The notes beneath the pieces were generated by a model, which made no database searches, was not told the origin of the DNA, and worked only from the letters and a program-made list of their open reading frames with translations. 48,074 nt of DNA from Actinomycetes bacterium (GTDB lineage: Bacteria > Actinomycetota > Acidimicrobiia > IMCC26256 > PALSA-610), in the NCBI GenBank assembly GCA_025463905.1, contig JAODBJ010000323.1, forward strand, positions 1 to 48,074, read 5' to 3'. Both the position numbers and the translations under genes were made by a program. Of the stretch, positions 41,524-48,074 are shown one piece after another. How positions within the stretch are numbered: position 1 is the first letter of the stretch; the number at the start of each line of letters is the position of its first letter.

Positions 41524-43926
41524 TTACTCTGTGCGGAGCGCCACCGCCGCGCGTACACGCGCGGCCCGAAGCCCCGGCAACAACGCAACAACATTTGCGG
41601 CCGCGAGCGCCACGATTACGACGATGGCGACGACCGTGAGCGGCACCATCGGCTGGGCAGGGATGCCGAGCCAATGCGCGGTCAGCAGCCACGCGAAACG
41701 GCCGGCGATGACGCCGGCGGGAACCGCGACGAAGAGCGACAACGCAACGAGCGTGGTCGCCTGCGCCAGCACGATGCTCACGATCTGGCGCACCGTGCAT
41801 CCAATCGCCTTGAGCAGCCCAAGATCGCGCCGGCGGCGGCGTACGCCGGTGACGAGGAGATGCACCGTCGTGGCCGCGCCGAGCAGCAAGAGGAGCGCGG
41901 CGAGCAGGAGTGGCGTCCGTTCCAGGCGCTGGTAGCTGAGCACGTCGTTCGGTCGTTGTGGACCCCACACATCGCCGGCTCGCACGTTGCTCGGGAACAG
42001 CCTCGTCTTGCTGGCCGCGAGGTTTACGGACGTGCCCGGCCGGTTCATCACGAGGAAGAAATGGTTGCCGTTCCCGCGCCCGTCGGGTGTGACGTGCTTC
42101 AACGCCCCCATCGTGATGGCGGCGCCGGTGCCGAGGCCGGTCGGTTCGCTGCCGGGGTACGGCGCGAAGCGGGCGAACACGGCGCGACCGACGACGCGCA
42201 GTGGATAACGGCCCGCGGGGCCGCGCGCGTACACCGTGTCACCGATGTGCGCGCCGAGCGTCCGCATGCTCGATGTGCCCAACGCGACCTCGTTGTCGGA
42301 AGCGGGCGCGCGACCCGCCAGGGTCTCGACGACGGGCACACCACGCGCCCGCGCGAGCGCAATCGCCGCGACCGATGAGGTACCGAAGTCGAGCTGGGTG
42401 TACTGGCCCTCCGCGTATGCCTTCACCGATGGGTCCCGCGCGAGGGCATGCGCGACCGCCGGCACTTGCGCGGGGTCCCCCGGTTCCACTTGGAAGTCCC
42501 ACACCCAGCCGTACAACCGCGGCGTGGACGTGAAGTGGGCCAGCCCTGCGCCGTACACCATCGACGCGACGAGGGCACTGATCGCGACCACGACGCCGAG
42601 CAACGTCGATCGCAGTGGTAGCGAGGATGATCCCTGACCTCGGTCGAGCGCGAAGCGAACGCCGGTAGCGATCGGAGCCGGCAACAACGGCGGCACTTCG
42701 GCGTGTGCTCTGCGCCTTCGCATCGACGGTGCCAAGACGGCGACCAGTGCGCCGTGCACTGTGGTGAACGCGACGATCACAACGACACTGATCACGAACA
42801 CAACAGTGTCGACCGAACGGCCCGAGACGGGGTCTAGAGCGCGGACGGGTCCGATCGGCATGATCGACGACGCGGCCCACGCACCCACGACTGCGACGAC
42901 GGCGCCGAGCATCCCGATCACGGCCCCGCGTGCCGCGCCGAGCGCCACTCGATCGCGTTGCGTGAAGCCGAGCGCGGTGAGCACATCGTGGTCGCGCGCG
43001 TCAGCACGATGTTGGCGCGTCACGGTCTGCGCGACGACCAGCCCGCCCACCAGTGCCGCGAGCACTGCGAACAACGAGAGCGCGACCACGAAGGGTCGGA
43101 CCGCGCGGATGACACGCGCCTCAGTGAGGCGTGTCTCTTGGAAGTTGAGGTTCTGCGCGAGCAACGTCGTGGCCGCGCGTTCGAACGTCGGGAGATCTGC
43201 CGCGCCGTGTCGTAAGCGCACCATCTTCCCGGCGTAGATCGGGCGTACACCCGGCAGCTCGGCGAACGCGCGAGTAAAGAGCATGACGCCGCCGAAGCGC
43301 GGGTCGTCGGTCGCGCGCGACGCGTCGTCGAGCGGAAGGTCGATACCCGTCACCGTGACGGGATAGGCCGGGCGCGGCTTCAGCTGGCCAACGTCGGTGA
43401 CCTGCGTGTCTTGGTCGGTGAACCTCCAGATCCGAAGTTCGCTCCCGACCCGGAGATGCCGTTTGCGGGCCAGCTCCCGATTGATCACGATCTCGTGCGG
43501 GTTGCGCTGGTCGGGCGCGCGGCCGGCAACGAGGTTCGACCGGTAGACCTTTTGAAAGAGCAGGCCATCGGGATTCGCCGCGATGATGTCGCCGAAGTAG
43601 CGCACATCGGGGCGCCCGTCGCGCCGGACGGGGATCGCGTTGACGCCCCGAATCTCGCCGCTCGCGACGACGTTGGGCAGGTGATCGAGCTGAGCCCACT
43701 TCGCCATCGCGGCCGGCTTGTCGAACTCGAGGTTGTCGGGATTCACGAGCACGTCCGGTTCGAGCGCCGACTTGAAGTAACGCGGCAACGTTGTGTTGGT
43801 GCGACGGGCACCGGCCGCCGCCGTCATGACGACCCCGCTCGCGATGCCCACCAGCAGCGCGAGCGCGACGAACACCGCGATGTGCCGCCGGACGTCGGCT
43901 TGGAAGCGAAGCCAGACGGCGCCCAT
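41524..43926 (-). CDS. ABC transporter permease, FtsX/MacB-like
   Basis: The 800-residue protein begins with a membrane segment (about 17-38), followed by a large extracytoplasmic region, then two FtsX-type transmembrane bundles: about residues 270-410 and the C-terminal 640-790. This double-FtsX layout is usual for single-chain permeases that pair with a LolD/MacB-type ATPase, encoded seven bases upstream. Such systems work as mechanotransmitters or exporters of lipoproteins, peptides or lipids; the substrate is unknown. Confidence 0.9.
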   Translation of the reverse strand: MGAVWLRFQADVRRHIAVFVALALLVGIASGVVMTAAAGARRTNTTLPRYFKSALEPDVLVNPDNLEFDKPAAMAKWAQLDHLPNVVASGEIRGVNAIPVRRDGRPDVRYFGDIIAANPDGLLFQKVYRSNLVAGRAPDQRNPHEIVINRELARKRHLRVGSELRIWRFTDQDTQVTDVGQLKPRPAYPVTVTGIDLPLDDASRATDDPRFGGVMLFTRAFAELPGVRPIYAGKMVRLRHGAADLPTFERAATTLLAQNLNFQETRLTEARVIRAVRPFVVALSLFAVLAALVGGLVVAQTVTRQHRADARDHDVLTALGFTQRDRVALGAARGAVIGMLGAVVAVVGAWAASSIMPIGPVRALDPVSGRSVDTVVFVISVVVIVAFTTVHGALVAVLAPSMRRRRAHAEVPPLLPAPIATGVRFALDRGQGSSSLPLRSTLLGVVVAISALVASMVYGAGLAHFTSTPRLYGWVWDFQVEPGDPAQVPAVAHALARDPSVKAYAEGQYTQLDFGTSSVAAIALARARGVPVVETLAGRAPASDNEVALGTSSMRTLGAHIGDTVYARGPAGRYPLRVVGRAVFARFAPYPGSEPTGLGTGAAITMGALKHVTPDGRGNGNHFFLVMNRPGTSVNLAASKTRLFPSNVRAGDVWGPQRPNDVLSYQRLERTPLLLAALLLLLGAATTVHLLVTGVRRRRRDLGLLKAIGCTVRQIVSIVLAQATTLVALSLFVAVPAGVIAGRFAWLLTAHWLGIPAQPMVPLTVVAIVVIVALAAANVVALLPGLRAARVRAAVALRTE

Positions 43927-43933
43927 GTCCGCG

Positions 43934-44656
43934 CTATCGCGCGGCTGCGCTGCTGCTACTAGTTGGCAGCTCGTCGGCGCCGGTGTCGATGCGGCCGTCG
44001 CGCATACGCACGATGCGATCGGCAGCGGCCGCGACTTCGTCGTTGTGCGTCACCATGAGAATGGTTTGGCCGTCGGCGTGTAGGCGCTTGAATAGTTCGA
44101 GCACCTCGTGGCCGCCTTCACTGTCGAGCGCACCGGTCGGTTCGTCGGCGAGCAGCAGCGTCGGTTCGTTCGCGAGCGCACGCGCGATCGCGAGCCGTTG
44201 GCGCTGACCACCGGACAGCACGCCGGGGAGCTCGCGCGACTTGTCGCCCAGACCGAGCAGGTCGAGCATGTCGCGCGCCCGCGTCTCGGCGGCCTTGCGC
44301 TTGCTTCCCGCGATCACGGCCGGCAACACGACGTTCTCCAGCACCGTCATGCCTTCAAGCAGGTTGAAGAACTGAAACACGATGCCGATGTGGCGCCGCC
44401 GCATCCGGGCGAGGTCGTCTTCGCTCTTCCCGGTTATGGTCTCGTCGGCGATCGCGATCTCCCCTTCGTCGGGCATATCGAGACCGGCGATGAGGTTCAG
44501 CAAGGTCGACTTGCCACAACCCGACGGTCCCATGATCGCGACGAACTCGCCCGACTCGATGTCGAGGTCGACGCCGCGCAAGGCGCGTACGGGCGCCAAC
44601 TCGGCCTCGAACGTCTTGCGGACTCCGCGCGCCGTGCAGGCAAGCTGTTGGTCCAT
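43934..44656 (-). CDS. ABC transporter ATP-binding protein, LolD/MacB type
   Basis: The 240-residue ATPase has Walker A GPSGCGKST (43-51), Q-loop FQFFNLLEGMTVLENV, signature LSGGQRQRLAIARAL, Walker B LLLADEPTGALD and the H-loop in MVTHN. The sequence is typical of the MacB/LolD/FtsE subgroup that pairs with FtsX-like permeases, and its neighbour is such a permease. It starts three bases after the cyclase stop. Confidence 0.96.
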   Translation of the reverse strand: MDQQLACTARGVRKTFEAELAPVRALRGVDLDIESGEFVAIMGPSGCGKSTLLNLIAGLDMPDEGEIAIADETITGKSEDDLARMRRRHIGIVFQFFNLLEGMTVLENVVLPAVIAGSKRKAAETRARDMLDLLGLGDKSRELPGVLSGGQRQRLAIARALANEPTLLLADEPTGALDSEGGHEVLELFKRLHADGQTILMVTHNDEVAAAADRIVRMRDGRIDTGADELPTSSSSAAAR

Positions 44657-44659
44657 CGA

Positions 44660-46000
44660 TCAGGCCCCCGTCTCGAATGTCGTTGTGGTGCCCGCCAACC
44701 CGGCGAGCTTGTACACCTCGACCGGCGTTTCCCGGCCTTTCACCATCTGCGATCCCAGCGACTCCACATCGGGCCGCACGGAAAGCGCCGCCAATGTCGG
44801 AGCACTGAGCACCGTCGTGCCGGCCGGACGAGCCAGGTCTTGCAAACGCTGTGCCAGGTTCACCGTGTCGCCCACCAACGTGTATTCCAGTCGTTCCTCG
44901 GAGCCCAACAGCGCGGCCGCGACCTCGCCGGTGGACAGCCCGATGCCGATACCGAACTCCGGGATGCTCTCGCCCCGCCAACGGTCGTTCAACGCGTGCT
45001 GCCGTTCGTGCATCGCGCACGCCGCGGCCAAGGCCATGTCCGCGTGGTCCGCCTGCGCGAACGGCGCGCCGAACACCGCCATCACCGCGTCGCCGACATA
45101 CTGCATCACGGTGCCGTTCTCCGAGAGGATGGCCGCGTTCATCTCGGCGCGATGGTTGTTGAGCATCGAGGCAAGCACGGTCGCTTCCACCCGCTCGGCG
45201 ATCCCCGAGTAGCCACGCACGTCGCTCATCAACACGGTGACATCCATCCGTTCCGACTCGCCGATCCCCCGCCCGTCGCGCTGCAGTTTCTCCACGAGGC
45301 GGCCTGGAAGGAGCCGGCTCAGCGTTTCGCCCTGCTCTTCGCGATCGACGATCGCTTTTTGCAGGAGGCGGAGCCGCCGCAGCGCACCTTCCTTACCCGC
45401 GCTCGCTTCTTTGGCGAGCTTGAGGAAGAGGTCTTCGACTGCGTCGTTCGCGGCTTCGGCCGTGATGTCCCACGTGGCCGCGATCGCCTTCACCGGACGA
45501 CCCTCGGCGATCCAGCGCAGCAGTTGGTCTTCGCGTTCGTCGAGCTCGTCGCTCCGCGCGGGCGCGACGATCGCGTTCACGATCGCGGGATCGAGCATCG
45601 AGCCACCGGTCGCGACTTCCCGCACCGCGCGGGCAAGTTGGTCGCCGTCGCCCACACGGTCCTTGAGCAAGTAGGCGTAGCCGGCAGCACCGTCGGAGAG
45701 CAGTGCGATCGCGTACTCCGGTTCGTCGTACTGCGACAGGATCACCACACCGGTGCCGGGGTGCTGCTTGCGGACGAGTTTCGCGGCTTCGATGCCTTCG
45801 TTCTGGAAGTTCGGCGGCATGCGAATGTCGGTGACCACCACTTGCGGGTGGGTGGCGTCGGCGCCTTGTACGAGCCCGTCGAAGTCTTCGGCGACCCCGA
45901 CGACCTCGAGGTCGTCCTCCGCCGCAAGCAGTGCGCGCACGCCTTCGCGGACAAGGATGTTGTCGTCCGCGAGGAACACGGTGATTCGAGAACCCGTCAC
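44660..46000 (-). CDS. Receiver-linked class III adenylate/guanylate cyclase
   Basis: The 446-residue protein is a fusion: a NarL-type receiver (phosphoacceptor D58 in VVVTDIRMPP, Lys in YLLKDRV), a degenerate LuxR-like helix-turn-helix (about 152-200), a linker helix and a class III cyclase domain with metal aspartates D260 (LMSDVRGYSG) and D304 (YVGDAVMAVFG) and the transition-state region YTLVGDTVNLAQRL. The usual base-selecting lysine before GD is Q300, so nucleotide choice is uncertain. GTG 46000 is the start. It heads the operon with the ABC exporter and kinase and is divergent from a cyclic-nucleotide-binding protein. Confidence 0.92.
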   Translation of the reverse strand: MTGSRITVFLADDNILVREGVRALLAAEDDLEVVGVAEDFDGLVQGADATHPQVVVTDIRMPPNFQNEGIEAAKLVRKQHPGTGVVILSQYDEPEYAIALLSDGAAGYAYLLKDRVGDGDQLARAVREVATGGSMLDPAIVNAIVAPARSDELDEREDQLLRWIAEGRPVKAIAATWDITAEAANDAVEDLFLKLAKEASAGKEGALRRLRLLQKAIVDREEQGETLSRLLPGRLVEKLQRDGRGIGESERMDVTVLMSDVRGYSGIAERVEATVLASMLNNHRAEMNAAILSENGTVMQYVGDAVMAVFGAPFAQADHADMALAAACAMHERQHALNDRWRGESIPEFGIGIGLSTGEVAAALLGSEERLEYTLVGDTVNLAQRLQDLARPAGTTVLSAPTLAALSVRPDVESLGSQMVKGRETPVEVYKLAGLAGTTTTFETGA

Positions 46001-46059
46001 GACACGTGATCACAGTCGGAATGCGGGCGAGACACAAGCCTGGTTTCCGTCCTCCCCGC

Positions 46060-46118
46060 GGTGGTGCTGGCACCCCTCGCCCGGAGAGGCGTGGTTTCCG
46101 GGTGGCTAGCACCACCCG
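46060..46118. promoter_or_regulatory. Overlapping inverted repeats in the cyclase / CNB-protein intergenic region
   Basis: CGGGTGG (46099-46105) pairs perfectly with CCACCCG (46112-46118) around CTAGCA. GGTGGTGCT (46060-46068) is also a perfect complement of AGCACCACC (46108-46116), so the two pairings exclude each other. In addition TGGTTTCCG occurs twice (46041-46049 and 46092-46100). The 198-base region must hold promoters for both divergent genes. The arrangement could be an operator set or a leader switch; no known riboswitch class is recognised. Confidence 0.45.
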
Positions 46119-46198
46119 CAAAAACCTGGACCGCACCATCGCGCCGATGTGTCCCGCTCGCGTACCTTCGTAGGCACGTACCGCCATGGGGGTTGGCC

Positions 46199-47209
46199 AT
46201 GCATTTCGAGCATTCCGTAACCACATTGTCGTGGATCCCGTCGGAAGCAGTCACGGGCATGCCGCGATCGGTATTCGACATCGTGAAGGCCGCGCACTAC
46301 GACAACCCACCGCCCGACACAATCGACGACATCGACGAAATGGCGCAGAGGGACGCGTTCCGGTTCGCCAACCGGTTGCACGCTTGGATCGACGTACAGG
46401 ACGGCAAGGTCGTGGACGCGGGATACGCCGACGACAGCGGCACCGTGATGGGTTCCACAACGGTGAAGATGCTCGTCACCGATATGACGTTCACCGCCGC
46501 GGTCATGCCCGAAATCAGGCGCGACCCTGAAATCAGCGAGACGTCGGCGAAATTCGTGCAGACGGTCGGCGGACGCACCGGCTTGCCCGCGCCGCGCCAC
46601 GTCAACCACCCGCCGTTCGTGCAATTCCGTGCGCCGCTCGTGTGGTCGACGCTCGCACTCACGCTGCACGCCGATGGCCGCACCGAGTTCGAGCTCGAAG
46701 GTGCGAGCAGCTTCCCGCGCCACTGGATCTACGACGGCGCCGGCAAGCTGCACGCGAAGGCGGGCCTCGCCAACTTCAAGGAGTGGTACCGCCACTCGTT
46801 CGGCAAGCACTCGCCGTGGGGCGACGAGGATTCACCCGCGCTCGTCACCGCGGTCGAGACCGCGCTCGAACGTGAGATGTCGACCACGATCATGCGGGGC
46901 GGCCAGAAGCCCGCGATCCGCAAGGTCAAAGAAGGCCACCTGCTCGTCGAACAGGGCCAACTCGGCCGGGAGATCTACCTCGTGCTCGACGGTGTGGTGA
47001 GCGTCGAAGTGGACGGTGAACCGCTCGTCGAGTTCGGGCCCGGTGCGATCCTGGGTGAGCGCGCGGTGCTCGAAGGCGGCCGCCGTACGTCGACGGTCAA
47101 AGCATTGACGCCCGTACGGGTCGCGGTGGCGACCGAAGACCAACTCGACCGCGACGCGCTCGCAGCGATCAGCGAAGGGCATCGACGCGAGGATCCCGCC
47201 GGAACGTGA
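46199..47209 (+). CDS. Cyclic nucleotide-binding domain protein with unknown N-terminal domain
   Basis: The 336-residue protein has an unrecognised N-terminal region of about 230 residues with many aromatic and acidic residues, then a C-terminal CNB domain (about 238-315) with phosphate-binding cassette GPGAILGERAVLEGGRRTST; E287 and R296 are in place to bind the cyclic phosphate. It has no HTH, so it is not a Crp-type factor. ATG 46199 has a GGGGG sequence six bases upstream. It is divergent from the cyclase fusion and shares a GTGA overlap with the hydrolase gene downstream, so it probably senses the nucleotide made by that cyclase. Confidence 0.85.
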   Translation: MHFEHSVTTLSWIPSEAVTGMPRSVFDIVKAAHYDNPPPDTIDDIDEMAQRDAFRFANRLHAWIDVQDGKVVDAGYADDSGTVMGSTTVKMLVTDMTFTAAVMPEIRRDPEISETSAKFVQTVGGRTGLPAPRHVNHPPFVQFRAPLVWSTLALTLHADGRTEFELEGASSFPRHWIYDGAGKLHAKAGLANFKEWYRHSFGKHSPWGDEDSPALVTAVETALEREMSTTIMRGGQKPAIRKVKEGHLLVEQGQLGREIYLVLDGVVSVEVDGEPLVEFGPGAILGERAVLEGGRRTSTVKALTPVRVAVATEDQLDRDALAAISEGHRREDPAGT

Positions 47210-48042
47210 GGGTGACGTTCTACGGCGTACGCGGATCCACCCCGGTAGCAGGCGCCGAGTACGACGGTTTCGGTGGTCACACGTCGTCGGTCGCGATCGC
47301 GGTCGGCGACGACCTCCCGCGACTGCTGCTCGATGCAGGAACCGGTTTGCTCTCGTTGACGCGCGTCTTCAGCAGTACGCCGTTTCGCGGATCGATCCTT
47401 CTGACGCACCTGCACTGGGACCATGTGCAGGGCCTCCCCTTCTTCCCTCCTGCGGACCGTGACGACGCGCACGTCACGCTGATGCAACCGGCGCAGGGCG
47501 ACCCGCTCGAAGTGTTGTCGCGGGCAATGTCGCCGCCGCACTTCCCGATCACGCCGGACGGGTTGCGAGGATCGTGGCATCACCGCGGTCTGGAGGCGGG
47601 CGAGCACGAGATCGAGGGGTTCACGGTGACGGCGCGCGACGTCCTGCACAAGGGCGGCCGCACGTTCGGCTACCGCGTCACCGACCCGGAAAGTGGCGGC
47701 ACGTTCGCGTACCTCCCCGACCACTGTCCCACCCGTTACGGGCCCGGTCCCGATGGGCTCGGCGAGCGCCACGAGGACGCGCTCGCGCTGGCATGGGGCG
47801 TCGACGTGCTCGTGCACGGCGCGCCGTTCGTCGTGTCGGAGATCGAACGCGCGACAGCGTTCGGTCACTCCACCGCGGAATACGCAGTGGCGTTGGCTCG
47901 CGAAGCCAAAGTCGGGCGCCTCGTGCTCACCCACCATGCACCGTTTCGCGACGACGACGCGATCGCAGCGATCGCGTCAGACCACACATCAACGGCCCTC
48001 GAAGTCGTCGCCGCAAGAGAAGGCACAACCTTCACCCTGTAG
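47206..48042 (+). CDS. Metallo-beta-lactamase-fold hydrolase, possible cyclic phosphodiesterase
   Basis: The 278-residue protein has the MBL metal motif H68-x-H70-x-D72-H73 (LTHLHWDHVQG), an early FYGVRGSTP strand and FGGHTSSVA loop, PDHCPT and a final LTHHAPF histidine motif. This subgroup includes PhnP-like cyclic phosphodiesterases and uncharacterised relatives. Being translationally coupled (GTGA) to a cyclic-nucleotide-binding protein, it might hydrolyse cAMP or cGMP; that is inference. A palindromic repeat starts right after its TAG stop. Confidence 0.85.
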   Translation: MRVTFYGVRGSTPVAGAEYDGFGGHTSSVAIAVGDDLPRLLLDAGTGLLSLTRVFSSTPFRGSILLTHLHWDHVQGLPFFPPADRDDAHVTLMQPAQGDPLEVLSRAMSPPHFPITPDGLRGSWHHRGLEAGEHEIEGFTVTARDVLHKGGRTFGYRVTDPESGGTFAYLPDHCPTRYGPGPDGLGERHEDALALAWGVDVLVHGAPFVVSEIERATAFGHSTAEYAVALAREAKVGRLVLTHHAPFRDDDAIAAIASDHTSTALEVVAAREGTTFTL

Positions 48043-48074
48043 GCGTGCGTCGCTACGCAACACTATTTGTTGCG
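48043..48074 (+). repeat. Palindromic repeat copy 3 (cut by the window end)
   Basis: GCGTGCGTCGCTACGCAACA (48043-48062), loop CTATT, TGTTGCG and then the window ends. The left arm equals the complement of 32173-32192 exactly, and the loop differs by one base. It starts directly after the TAG stop of the hydrolase gene. The right half is expected just outside the window. Confidence 0.82.

Noticed and set aside
44108-46009. 633-residue open frame on the plus strand
   Set aside because: It is antisense to the ABC ATPase and cyclase genes, whose products are well recognised; its translation is low-complexity Arg/His-rich sequence typical of GC-rich shadows.
46006-46013. GTGATCAC palindrome upstream of the cyclase as a Crp site
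   Set aside because: The two half-sites are directly joined without the six-base spacer needed in TGTGA-N6-TCACA.

Overview
The window is very GC-rich, gene-dense bacterial DNA with tight overlapping operons (ATGA/GTGA junctions), frequent GTG starts and few uridine-tract terminators. The gene families point to Actinomycetota: an ECF sigma factor with a RskA-type anti-sigma factor, a FolP2-type dihydropteroate synthase homologue, HelD, an MprAB-like two-component pair, an LCP/LytR_C protein next to nadD and rsfS, and 960+ residue leucyl-tRNA synthetase. I would guess Acidimicrobiia, but no rRNA is present to confirm it. There is no CRISPR array, prophage or insertion sequence.

Left part (1-14 kb): mostly leftward housekeeping genes. 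A perfect CIRCE operator lies at the left edge just past hemW, predicting hrcA-dnaJ immediately outside. Then come an ECF sigma/anti-sigma pair, an acyl-CoA dehydrogenase (rightward), a membrane Rieske-like protein without histidine ligands, lepA, rpsT (rightward), and the unit comEA-comEC-folP2-holA, followed by leuS.

Middle (14-24 kb, accessory): tRNA-Ala(GGC) is followed directly by two overlapping single-motif LAGLIDADG endonuclease genes with matching C-terminal cysteine motifs. Then a secreted GH78 rhamnosidase overlaps an AlkB-like dioxygenase. A leftward block carries an OmpR-type regulator, an MprB-like kinase, two secreted proteins of unknown function and ApbE. A charged coiled-coil protein closes the region.

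Conserved core (24-38 kb): rplU-rpmA, obg-proB-proA, nadD-LCP-rsfS, moxR with a CoxE-like vWA protein, rsgA, HelD, an HhH-GPD protein, a GNAT protein and an ACT protein. rsfS seems to lack an AUG/GUG/UUG start at the expected place; an ACG sits at ideal distance from a strong Shine-Dalgarno.

Right end (38-48 kb, signalling): a NarL-type regulator and a stand-alone receiver converge on a leftward operon encoding a receiver-adenylate-cyclase fusion, an ABC exporter (ATPase plus FtsX-type permease) and a GAF-containing histidine kinase. Divergent from the cyclase are a cyclic-nucleotide-binding protein and an overlapping metallo-beta-lactamase-fold hydrolase. This looks like a phosphorelay-to-cyclic-nucleotide circuit with possible synthesis, sensing and removal functions in one locus.

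A small palindromic repeat family, starting GCGTGCG, abuts the TAG stop codon of three unrelated genes (ends at 1301, 32194 and 48042).
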